Source: Colivicinus sp045544415 (lineage in GTDB: Bacteria; Bacillota_I; Bacilli_A; Erysipelotrichales; Erysipelotrichaceae). Taken from it: a DNA stretch of 64,000 bases. Each line of letters opens with the position of its first letter. The first letter of the stretch is position 1. The DNA lies in contig JAZPYW010000012.1 of the NCBI GenBank assembly GCA_045544415.1, forward strand, positions 1 through 64,000, in the 5' to 3' direction. Positions 51,042 to 59,502 of this stretch are shown piece after piece. The translations under genes and the position numbers were made by a program. Under the pieces are notes generated by a model, which made no database searches, was not told where the DNA came from, and saw nothing but the letters and a program-made list of their open reading frames with translations.

Positions 51042-51864
51042 TTTCTAACCCCCTTATGTATTCAATGGATGTTCCGATATCTTCTCCGGTCACTCCTTCC
51101 AGGATGGCCACCGCTTCCGGTGTCTCCTTCAGGATACGCGGAATATAATACTTCCAGTTCATGATGCCCTGACCGATCCCGCACTGCACGAGTTTTCCGT
51201 CTGCGACATTGAAATCCTTGAGATGGAAGACGCGGATCTTGTCTTTGAAGAGATCCATGCAGGTATCGAAGATACGATCAGCCTCTTTATAGTTGTCGAT
51301 ATTCAGGTAATTGTAGATATCGACCGTCACATCTTCGAGATCCGTCTCTTTGATGAGTCTGTTCAGCAGTTCCGGTTCATAGACCGTATGCGCATAGGCT
51401 CCTTCGATGATCGGCTTCGTATGGAAATTGCGGCCGTAGAACTTCAGTCCCCCTACCGTTTCCCGTACTCTCTCATATGCTTCTTCGGTGTGGTTGTATT
51501 CATGGTAGGTCCATTTATCCCCGTTGGCAGAACCGGTCTCGGAACCTACCAGCCTGCAGTCGAAGACCGGTGCGGTCTCCAGACACTGCTTGAAGAATTC
51601 GATCCCGTCTTCCCTCTTCTGTTCATCCGGATGGATCATATTGAAATAGGCGCCGACCATGGCCACACGGATACCATTCTCCTTCAATTTGGAAGAGAGG
51701 TCAAGAAGAAAGAGCGGATCCATCTCAAAACCCTTGAAGGCTTTCTTGTAGACGAGCTGAAGATAGTCCAGATCGAACTGTTTGAATGCTTTCACGAAAT
51801 CATCGGCACTCGTGAACGGTGCTCCGGGCAGGTCATGCCCGCGTATCCCAAGTTTGATTCTCAT
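51022..51864 (-). CDS. Sugar phosphate isomerase/epimerase-like TIM-barrel protein
   Basis: 280 residues of the xylose-isomerase-like barrel: MRIKLGIRGHDLPG, VAMVGAYFNMIHP, CRLVGSETG, and VFHLKDFNV with the metal-type His. Substrate unknown. Its ATG overlaps the transporter stop (ATGA), and it overlaps GH105 at the other end. A role on rhamnose- or uronate-derived sugars is inferred only from the neighbours. Confidence 0.75.
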   Translation of the reverse strand: MRIKLGIRGHDLPGAPFTSADDFVKAFKQFDLDYLQLVYKKAFKGFEMDPLFLLDLSSKLKENGIRVAMVGAYFNMIHPDEQKREDGIEFFKQCLETAPVFDCRLVGSETGSANGDKWTYHEYNHTEEAYERVRETVGGLKFYGRNFHTKPIIEGAYAHTVYEPELLNRLIKETDLEDVTVDIYNYLNIDNYKEADRIFDTCMDLFKDKIRVFHLKDFNVADGKLVQCGIGQGIMNWKYYIPRILKETPEAVAILEGVTGEDIGTSIEYIRGLENGSEDQ

Positions 51865-52853
51865 ACACACCCCATCACTTTCAATATATAGATAACGATT
51901 ATTAAACTGACCATGGAAAAGGCCGTCGAATAGATGACGATCTCATTTGCCAGATCGCTGTCTCCGCCCATCTCAGTCGCCATGACTGCGGAAGCTACGG
52001 CTGTTGGCGAGGCAAAGATGGAGACCAGGATCGCATATTCGACATTGGTCGCAACTTTTAAAAGATAAGCTGTGCTCAATACCAGAGCCGGGAAGATCAG
52101 ATTTCTCAAGGCGACAACGGAAACGAGTTTCCGGACATTCGCGACGCTGTGCCGGAAATCGAGACTCGCTCCGACCAGCAGGAAAGCGAACGGCGTCGAT
52201 ACCTGAGTCAGGTAGGACAGCGCTTTATACGCAAAAGGAAGCTGATCGCGGATAAAGAAAACGGAAGATGGTACAGCTCCCCTTATCAGTAAAACGATGA
52301 TACCACAGACGACAGAGATGATACAGGGATTCTTCAGGATCCCCATGACTGATCTTTTCACGAGACTTGCATCATCTCTATTGTCCCCGTAGCGGGTCAG
52401 AGTAAGCACCGAGAATACATTGTAGAGCGAGATCACGAAAACAGTCGTCAGAGAGAGTTCGGATGTCGTCTGCTGAATGAGGACCGGATCCGTAAAGAAG
52501 GCTCCGGCCAGAGGAATGCCTAAATAGGCAAAGTTGCTGCGGACCGAACCCTGTACGATGACGCCGATCTCATTGCGTTTTGAAGCGATCTTGCGGGCGA
52601 TAAAGTCTGACGCAAAGAACTCTGCCAGTATTCCGATCACCACCAGCAGGATAAACTTATACGGAAGTTCTTTCAGCGTGGAATCGTAGATGTTTTTAAA
52701 CAGAGAACAGGAAAGAAAGACATAGAAACAAAGTCTCTTCCCGATACGCAGAAAATGATCGTCTATCATTCCGATCTGTTTAAAGAGATAACCTATGGCC
52801 AATAATATGGCCATAGGCATCACGATGTTTATTGCGAATAAGAGATCGCTCAT
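51861..52853 (-). CDS. AEC-family (auxin efflux carrier-like) transporter
   Basis: 330 residues with about ten membrane segments in the AEC pattern (MPMAILLAIGYLFKQIGMID at the start; SPTAVASAVMATEMGGDSDLANEIV near the C-terminus). Members move organic acids or other anions. In this cluster it may move a uronate or a fermentation acid; direction and substrate are not known. Confidence 0.85.
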   Translation of the reverse strand: MSDLLFAINIVMPMAILLAIGYLFKQIGMIDDHFLRIGKRLCFYVFLSCSLFKNIYDSTLKELPYKFILLVVIGILAEFFASDFIARKIASKRNEIGVIVQGSVRSNFAYLGIPLAGAFFTDPVLIQQTTSELSLTTVFVISLYNVFSVLTLTRYGDNRDDASLVKRSVMGILKNPCIISVVCGIIVLLIRGAVPSSVFFIRDQLPFAYKALSYLTQVSTPFAFLLVGASLDFRHSVANVRKLVSVVALRNLIFPALVLSTAYLLKVATNVEYAILVSIFASPTAVASAVMATEMGGDSDLANEIVIYSTAFSMVSLIIVIYILKVMGCV

Positions 52854-52856
52854 CCC

Positions 52857-53687
52857 TTATCTCAGGTCTGTCATGGCGACACCGTCCATGTCGTCGAAGT
52901 CCTGATTCTCGCCGCACATACCCCAGATGAACGTATAGTTCCTCGTTGCGCTGGCGCTGTGGATGGACCAGGACGGAGAGATGACGGCTTCTTCATTATG
53001 CATGACGATGTGTCTGGTCTCTGTAGGTTCTCCCATTAAGTGGAAGACGACATCATTCGGACCTAATTCAAAATACAGATAGACTTCCATTCTTCTGTCG
53101 TGGGTGTGGCAAGGCATCGTATTCCAGACGCTTCCCTCTTCGAGAGTCGTCATACCCATGACCAGCTGGCAGGATTCGACCTGACCCGGCAGGATATACT
53201 TGCGGATCTTGCGGTGATTGCAGGTAGCCAGAGAACCAAGTTCCTGGAATACACAGTCTTCCGGATGGATCAGAACGGTCGGATACTCTTTGTGAGCCGG
53301 ACAGGAATTGAAGTAGAAGTGGGACGGATTGTTCGGATCATCGGATTCCAGAGAGATCTCCTTGGAGCCTCTGCCGATATAGAGTCCGTCTTTGCAGTTC
53401 ATCGGATAGACGGTTCCGTCTACCGTGACTTTACCGGATCCGCCGATATTGATGATGCCCATCTCTCTTCTCTGCAGGAAGTATTCGGCTCTGAGTTCAT
53501 CACCGGCTTCGATCTTCATGACTTCGTTTACCGGGATCGTTCCGCCGACGATGATGCGGTCGATATGAGAATAGACATATTTGACTTTATTGACCTGGAA
53601 GAGATCCTGGATCAGGAATTCTTCTCTAAGTCTCTGTGTATCGTAATGTTTTGCGTCTTTCGGGTTGCTGGCAGTACGTAATTCCAT
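52857..53687 (-). CDS. kduI: 5-dehydro-4-deoxy-D-glucuronate isomerase
   Basis: 276 residues, normal length. The cupin zinc site is in MPCHTHDRRMEVYLYFEL (His/His/Glu), with further conserved NIGGSGKVTVDG and SWSIHSASATRNYTFIWGMCGENQDFDDMD at the C-terminus. It converts the product of GH105 to 2,5-diketo-3-deoxygluconate for KduD. Confidence 0.96.
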   Translation of the reverse strand: MELRTASNPKDAKHYDTQRLREEFLIQDLFQVNKVKYVYSHIDRIIVGGTIPVNEVMKIEAGDELRAEYFLQRREMGIINIGGSGKVTVDGTVYPMNCKDGLYIGRGSKEISLESDDPNNPSHFYFNSCPAHKEYPTVLIHPEDCVFQELGSLATCNHRKIRKYILPGQVESCQLVMGMTTLEEGSVWNTMPCHTHDRRMEVYLYFELGPNDVVFHLMGEPTETRHIVMHNEEAVISPSWSIHSASATRNYTFIWGMCGENQDFDDMDGVAMTDLR

Positions 53688-53701
53688 ATTTTCCTCCGTT
53701 A

Positions 53702-55180
53702 TTACAGGGTGACTCCCTGCTTGAAGATCGCCAGGTCATGGTAACCTTCTTCTTCTGCTTTGACGAGTTTTCCGGATGCCGTAGCGATCACCAGGTCATA
53801 GAGCTTATGGCCGATGAGATCAAGACTCATATCGTCGTTATCGACGAGTTCTCCGGCATTGAAATCGATCCAGTTCTTCTTATGTTCGTATAAACGGGTA
53901 TTCGAAGAGATCTTGACTGTCGGTACCGGGCTGGCAAAAGGTGTTCCTCTGCCGGTCGTAAAGAGAACGATCTGAGCTCCGGCAGCTGCTAAAGCCGTAG
54001 AAGCGACGAGGTCATTGCCCGGGGCGCTCAGCAGATTGAGACCCTTCTTCGTTACGGTATTTCCGTATTCCAGGACATCGCGTACGCGGCAGGAACCGGA
54101 TTTCTGGACACAGCCGTTGGACTTGTCTTCCAGTGTCGAGATACCGCCCTTCTTGTTTCCCGGAGAAGGATTTTCATAGATCGTCTGATGATTGGAACGG
54201 AAGTAGTTCTTGAAGTTGTTGATGAGGGAAACGGTCTTATCGAAGACTTCTTCATCGATCGCCCGGTTCATCAGCAGCTGTTCGGCACCGAACATCTCCG
54301 GTACTTCCGTCAGGATCGTCGTTCCGCCATGTCCGATCAGGATATCGGAGAAACGTCCGACTGTCGGATTGGCCGTGATGCCGCTGAGGCCGTCGGAACC
54401 GCCGCACTTGAGACCGACGATGAGTTTCCCGGTCGAGATCTTTTCTCTCTGGAAGGTCTTGGCATAGTCGCTGAGTTCTTTCAGGACTTCCAGTCCGTAT
54501 TCGACTTCATCTTCGTGCTCCTGACAGATCATGAAACGGACTCTCTCCGGATCATATTCGCCAAGATGTTTCTTGATCTCATCGATATTGGAGTTCTCGC
54601 ATCCCAGACCTACTACCAGAACGGCACCGGCATTCGGATGACGGATGAGGTCGGCCAATACTTCTCTCGTATTCTCCTGATCATCTCCCATCTGGCTGCA
54701 GCCGTACGGATGATTGAACGCAACGATGTCTTCCAGACTTCCCGATACGTATTTCTTAGCTTCGGATTCCATCTTCTTGACGATGGAATTGACACAGCCT
54801 ACGGTCGGGATGATCCAGATCTCATTGCGCACACCGGCTTTTCCGTCTTTGCGCCGGAAACCCATGAAATAGTCTTCTACAGGTTCCGGATCGACGGTAT
54901 CGACCGGTGTATAGGTATATTCGTCATCAGCACCTAATGAAGTGCGGATATTGTGTGTATGGACATGTTCGCCTCTCTTGATGTCTTTGGAGGCATAGCC
55001 GATAAGATTGTCGTATTTGATGATCGCTCCGCCTTCCGGAATATCCTGAAGGGCGATCTTGTGACCCAGATCGATATCTTCCTTGAGTACCGTTCCATCG
55101 CTCAGTTCAAAACCGGCTTTCAGAGGAACGAGAGCTACGACGACGTTGTCGCGGTCGTTGATCCGGATATATTGTTTCAT
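53702..55180 (-). CDS. uxaA: Altronate dehydratase
   Basis: 492 residues. An N-terminal SAF domain (residues about 10-95) and the large C-terminal dehydratase domain with GFRRKDGKAGVRNEIWIIPTVGCVN, NHPYGCSQ, GLKCGGSDGLSGITANP and FTTGRGTPFASPVPTVKI. It dehydrates altronate to KDG and needs iron. The ATG overlaps the uxaB stop (ATGA). Confidence 0.96.
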   Translation of the reverse strand: MKQYIRINDRDNVVVALVPLKAGFELSDGTVLKEDIDLGHKIALQDIPEGGAIIKYDNLIGYASKDIKRGEHVHTHNIRTSLGADDEYTYTPVDTVDPEPVEDYFMGFRRKDGKAGVRNEIWIIPTVGCVNSIVKKMESEAKKYVSGSLEDIVAFNHPYGCSQMGDDQENTREVLADLIRHPNAGAVLVVGLGCENSNIDEIKKHLGEYDPERVRFMICQEHEDEVEYGLEVLKELSDYAKTFQREKISTGKLIVGLKCGGSDGLSGITANPTVGRFSDILIGHGGTTILTEVPEMFGAEQLLMNRAIDEEVFDKTVSLINNFKNYFRSNHQTIYENPSPGNKKGGISTLEDKSNGCVQKSGSCRVRDVLEYGNTVTKKGLNLLSAPGNDLVASTALAAAGAQIVLFTTGRGTPFASPVPTVKISSNTRLYEHKKNWIDFNAGELVDNDDMSLDLIGHKLYDLVIATASGKLVKAEEEGYHDLAIFKQGVTL

Positions 55181-56652
55181 TTCAGGTTCTCCATGGCTTT
55201 GCGGGCACCGAGCGTACGGATCGCATCGAGGTCTTTCGCAACGGCATCGACGAGTCCTTCGACCTTCGTCAGATCCTGACCGTGGAATGTCTCATTGGAG
55301 AGATACTTCTCGACGAGTTCTTTTGCCGGGAGATCGGAATTGTCCCGGAAGAATTCCAGAACATCCGGATCATCCATGATGTGGTATACTTCACCGTTGC
55401 GGTCACCTAATAAAGCACCGTTCTCGATCGTCTTTCCTTTATAGAAAGCAATGAGGGCTGCGATGGAGAATGTCAGGTTCTTCGGCAGCTTGCCATACTT
55501 ATCGACGTAGCCGAGTAAGGAAGGCATACATCTCGCTCTCCACTTGGATACGGAGTTCAGGGAGATGGACAGTAAAGCGTGCTTGATGAACGGGTTGTTG
55601 AAACGGTCAACGACAGCAGCTGCGAAAGCTTCCAGATCTTCCTTCGGAAGAGTCAGTGTCGGAATGACTTCATCATAGATCGTCTCGTTCATGAAATCGC
55701 GGACGAGTTCATCATCCATGGATTCCTTGACGGTATCGTGGCCCATCAGATAGCTGGCCAGAACGAAGGAAGTATGAGCACCGTTCAGGATACGTACTTT
55801 TCTCTGCTTGTACGGTTTCTGGTTGTCGGTGAAGATGATGTTCATGTTGACTTTGCCTTCCAGAGCTTTGTCGAGAGGCAGTTCCTTGGAGATGTCCTTC
55901 GGAGATTCGATGACCCATAAAGCGAATGGTTCTGCAGTATCCAGAAGATCATCGTTGTAGCCTAAGCTCTCGCAGATCGCATCTTTTTCGTCTCTCGGAT
56001 ATCCCGGAACGATACGGTCTACTAAGGTACTGGTGAAGATACAGGAATCATTGACCCAGTTCTTGAATCCTTCATCCAGTTTCCACATATCGATATACTG
56101 ATTTACATATTTCTTCAATACGATACCGTTGTCGTCGATGAGTTCGACCGGCAGCATGATCAGACCCTTGTTCGGATCCCCGTTGAAATACGTATATCTC
56201 TCATAGAGGAACTGAGTGAGTTTTGCCGGATAAGTCACATGGAACTTATCTTCGAACTTGTCGTTCTCATGGAAGACGATACCGGCTTCCGTCGTGTTGG
56301 ATACGAAGAAACGGAGTTCTTCTTCATGAGCCAGTGCCATGTATTCTTCAAAATCGAAGAAGACCGTTACGGCTTTTGCTAAGGATGTGATGACTCTCGT
56401 CTCCACATACTTTTCCCCGTTGACGTTTCCTCTCAGCTGGAGAGTGTACTGGCAGTCCTGATGTTTAAAACGATCGACATTACTGTTGTCGAGAGACTCT
56501 ACGATCGCGATACTGCCGTTGAAGAGGCCCTTTTCATTTGCGAGATCAAAGAAGTAATCTACGAAGGCCCTTAAAAAATTACCGCCGCCGTACTGTACGA
56601 CTTTGATCGGACGTTTTACGGCTTTTGTCATTTCAGCATTAATATTATTCAT
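55177..56652 (-). CDS. uxaB: Tagaturonate reductase
   Basis: 491 residues from ATG 56652 with GAGGAG 7 bases ahead. A polyol/mannitol-dehydrogenase-family enzyme with NAD site VVQYGGGNFLRAFVDYFFD and the catalytic Lys region KVRILNGAHTSFV. It reduces tagaturonate to altronate. The open frame continues far upstream to 58137, but that part is antisense to the phosphoesterase gene and is rejected. Confidence 0.95.
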   Translation of the reverse strand: MNNINAEMTKAVKRPIKVVQYGGGNFLRAFVDYFFDLANEKGLFNGSIAIVESLDNSNVDRFKHQDCQYTLQLRGNVNGEKYVETRVITSLAKAVTVFFDFEEYMALAHEEELRFFVSNTTEAGIVFHENDKFEDKFHVTYPAKLTQFLYERYTYFNGDPNKGLIMLPVELIDDNGIVLKKYVNQYIDMWKLDEGFKNWVNDSCIFTSTLVDRIVPGYPRDEKDAICESLGYNDDLLDTAEPFALWVIESPKDISKELPLDKALEGKVNMNIIFTDNQKPYKQRKVRILNGAHTSFVLASYLMGHDTVKESMDDELVRDFMNETIYDEVIPTLTLPKEDLEAFAAAVVDRFNNPFIKHALLSISLNSVSKWRARCMPSLLGYVDKYGKLPKNLTFSIAALIAFYKGKTIENGALLGDRNGEVYHIMDDPDVLEFFRDNSDLPAKELVEKYLSNETFHGQDLTKVEGLVDAVAKDLDAIRTLGARKAMENLK

Positions 56653-56671
56653 ATCATTTCTCCTCGCATAC

Positions 56672-56677
56672 ATTATA
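56672..56677 (-). promoter_or_regulatory. -10 element of the uxaB operon
   Basis: Minus-strand TATAAT 20 bases before uxaB. No consensus -35 at proper spacing, so the promoter may need an activator. Confidence 0.5.
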
Positions 56678-56727
56678 ACGGTAAATTTCCTTCCCGTCCT
56701 CTTATTTACGCAATTCTTTCCGGATCT

Positions 56728-58128
56728 TTGTTGCATAATATAGATGTGGAATTCCTGTCCGAAACTTATGATCAATATCACTACGCTCTGAAACGAGGCA
56801 AGAAGAGCGTCCACGAAAGAAGAAAACAGGGTCTCAGCATCCATCCGGAAGTACTTGACGATATCGTCAATCTCTATGACTGCTCCATAGAGAGACTGGG
56901 GGAGATCGATGTACCTGCAATGCTGATAGTCGGCACTCAGACCGGAGCACGGACTCAGTCTTTTTCCTATGACTTCATGCCTCTTCTGAAAGACAAGAGC
57001 GAATTTGCGGCCAAATGGAGAGCTGTCTGCGCCTACCACCTGTCGGATACCGGCATCGTAGAAGCACCTACCGCCTATGAGTATCTCGGAAAATTCTACA
57101 TCATCGAAGGAAATAAACGGGTATCGGTGCTGAAGTCCTACGGTGCCGTCTTCATCACGCTGGATGTCGTTCGTCTGCTGCCGAAGAAGTCCTCCAAACC
57201 GGCCGTCAAGCGCTATTACCGCTTCCTGGATTTCTATAGATTGTCGAAGCTCTATACCCTGCAATTCAGCAGGATCGAATACTATTCCCGCATACAAAGC
57301 CTTCTGGGATTTGAAGAAGACCATGTTTGGACGAGGATGGAGAGGATCCATATCGTCGGTTTCTATGGAAGACTGGTGACTCATCTGAAGAGATACGGGA
57401 TCGAATCTCATTTCCCGGACTGTTTGTTTGCGATGCTGGAGATGTACGGTTTCGACGAGGTGTACAATATGAAAGATGCGGCCCTCGATAAAGCGATATC
57501 CGACAATAAGACGAGACTGTCCTATGGAAGAGGCTTCTACAGGATCATGTGCATGGCTGATGAAGAAGATCTCGCTCTCTACTCCGAATATGCCAAGACG
57601 GAACTCAAAGGGATCGACTTCATGATCTCCTGCGGAGATCTTCAGTCGGAATATCTGGAGTTCCTCGTCACCATGGCCAACAAGCCGCTCTTCTATGTCC
57701 ACGGCAATCACGACGACCGCTACGACCGGGTCGAACCGCAGGGCTGCACCTGCATCGATGATGATCTCGTCATCTATCAGGGAATACGGATACTGGGCCT
57801 GGGCGGATCCTTCCGCTACTCCGAAGCGAAATATCAGTATACGGAGAAAGAGATGGAGAAAAGGATACGCAAGCTCCGCCACAAGATCCGCAAAGCCAAA
57901 GGTGTCGATATCGTCGTCACTCACGCTCCGATCAAAGGATACGGAGATCTTCCGGATTATGCGCACCAGGGATTTGCCTGTTTTGAAAAACTGCTTCATG
58001 AGCTTCATCCGAAGTTCTGGCTCTACGGACACGTTCACCTGAGATACGATCACCGTCTCAAAAGAACGATAGAGGAAAAGGAGACGAAAATAGTAAACTG
58101 TTATGACAAGACCGAGATCCGCTACTAA
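56728..58128 (+). CDS. ParB-like / calcineurin-type metallophosphoesterase fusion protein
   Basis: Up to 466 residues. Residues about 60-150 hold a ParB/sulfiredoxin-like part with YIIEGNKRVSVLKSYGA (residues 124-140). The C-terminal third is a metallophosphoesterase: GDL (303-305), GNHD (326-329), TH (398-399), GHVH (434-437). The first motif, normally D-x-H, reads ADEED (Asp278, Glu280). No family of known function is recognised. No ATG is near the start: TTG 56728 or GTG 56746 are candidates, with no strong ribosome site. It overlaps the GH4 gene by 26 bases. Confidence 0.7.
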   Translation: MLHNIDVEFLSETYDQYHYALKRGKKSVHERRKQGLSIHPEVLDDIVNLYDCSIERLGEIDVPAMLIVGTQTGARTQSFSYDFMPLLKDKSEFAAKWRAVCAYHLSDTGIVEAPTAYEYLGKFYIIEGNKRVSVLKSYGAVFITLDVVRLLPKKSSKPAVKRYYRFLDFYRLSKLYTLQFSRIEYYSRIQSLLGFEEDHVWTRMERIHIVGFYGRLVTHLKRYGIESHFPDCLFAMLEMYGFDEVYNMKDAALDKAISDNKTRLSYGRGFYRIMCMADEEDLALYSEYAKTELKGIDFMISCGDLQSEYLEFLVTMANKPLFYVHGNHDDRYDRVEPQGCTCIDDDLVIYQGIRILGLGGSFRYSEAKYQYTEKEMEKRIRKLRHKIRKAKGVDIVVTHAPIKGYGDLPDYAHQGFACFEKLLHELHPKFWLYGHVHLRYDHRLKRTIEEKETKIVNCYDKTEIRY

Positions 58129-59491
58129 AGACATCACTGTTGCCTATATCGGCGGAGGTTCCCGAGGCTGGGCCTGGACCTTCATGACCGATCTTTCCCT
58201 GGAAAAAGAATTATCCGGAACGATACGCCTTTACGACATCGACCACAGGGCCTCCAAGGCAAACGAAAAGATCGGCAACGAACTGAAGAACGATGAACGC
58301 TGCCTATCCAAATTCACTTATAAATCGGTAAAAACTTTAAAACAGGCACTGACCGGCTGCGACTTCGTCGTCATTTCCGTACTGCCGGGAACTTTCGATG
58401 AGATGGGTTCCGATATCCACACACCGGAAAAATACGGAGTATGGCAGTCTGTAGGCGATACGGCCGGTCCGGGAGGATATATAAGAGGATTACGTACGGT
58501 CCCGATCTTCGTCGAGATCGCCAAAGCCGTAAAGGAATACTGTCCGGATGCCTGGGTCATCAACTATACCAACCCGATGTCTCTCTGCATCAAGACCCTC
58601 TATGAGACATATCCTGAGATCAAGGCCTTCGGCTGCTGCCATGAAGTATTCAATACTCAGAGTCTCTTAGCCGATATCCTCAAAAAGGAACTCGGTGTAG
58701 AGAATATCACCCGCAAGGACATCACGACGAACGTCATCGGCATCAACCATTTCACCTGGTTCACCAGAGCCTCCTATAAAGATGTCGATATCTTCCCGAT
58801 CTACCGGAAATACGTCAAGAAATATGCGAAGAAGGGCTATCCGTATACCAGCAATCCGTCTGCGGATCCGCACTTCATCTGCAATCACCGGGTAAAATTC
58901 GACCTCTTCCGGAACTACGGCGCCATCGCCGCAGCCGGAGACCGTCACCTGGCGGAATTCATGCCGGGAGATCTCTATCTCAAGGATCCGGATACCGTAA
59001 AGGAATGGGGCTTTGTCCTGACACCGGTATCCTACCGCAAAGACGACCTGAAGAAGAGACTGGCCCGTTCCGAAAGATTATATAAGGGAGAGGAACATAT
59101 CGATCTCAAGTCTACCGGAGAAGAAGGCGTCCAGCTGATCAAAGCCCTCTGCGGACTGAAAAATATGGTCTCCAATGTCAATCTGCCGAATTATGCCGGA
59201 CAGATCCCGAATCTTCCAAAGGATGCGATCGTCGAGACGAACGCTCTGTTCAGCAGAGATGATGTCTCTCCGGTCTATGCCGGAGCCATCCCGGAAGAAA
59301 TAAAGAAACTCACCCTGCCGCATATCCGGAACCACGAACGCATCTATCAGGCTGCCGTCAATAAAGACCGGGAGCTCGTATACAAGGCATTTGAAACAGA
59401 CCCGAACATCCACAGACGTCTGACAAAGAAACAGATCAGAGAACTTGTGGATGAGATGATCAAGAACACAGAGAAATACTGTGAACTGTAA
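58103..59491 (+). CDS. lplD: GH4 alpha-galacturonidase
   Basis: 462 residues. Family 4: NAD-binding VAYIGGGSRGWAW at the start, NYTNPMS, GCCHEVFNTQ and the metal His in GINHFTWF. The CHEV motif is the mark reported for alpha-galacturonidases, as opposed to CHSV or CN-type GH4 enzymes. GH4 uses NAD and Mn. It should hydrolyse alpha-1,4-digalacturonate to galacturonate for UxaC. No signal peptide. The start lies within the phosphoesterase end; no strong ribosome site nearby. Confidence 0.9.
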   Translation: MTRPRSATKDITVAYIGGGSRGWAWTFMTDLSLEKELSGTIRLYDIDHRASKANEKIGNELKNDERCLSKFTYKSVKTLKQALTGCDFVVISVLPGTFDEMGSDIHTPEKYGVWQSVGDTAGPGGYIRGLRTVPIFVEIAKAVKEYCPDAWVINYTNPMSLCIKTLYETYPEIKAFGCCHEVFNTQSLLADILKKELGVENITRKDITTNVIGINHFTWFTRASYKDVDIFPIYRKYVKKYAKKGYPYTSNPSADPHFICNHRVKFDLFRNYGAIAAAGDRHLAEFMPGDLYLKDPDTVKEWGFVLTPVSYRKDDLKKRLARSERLYKGEEHIDLKSTGEEGVQLIKALCGLKNMVSNVNLPNYAGQIPNLPKDAIVETNALFSRDDVSPVYAGAIPEEIKKLTLPHIRNHERIYQAAVNKDRELVYKAFETDPNIHRRLTKKQIRELVDEMIKNTEKYCEL

Positions 59492-59502
59492 GGAGGTACC
59501 TC

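Noticed and set aside
56653..58137. Long minus-strand extension of the uxaB frame (986 codons in all)
   Set aside because: It is antisense to the phosphoesterase gene, has no relation to reductases, and uxaB has a clear start with GAGGAG at 56652.
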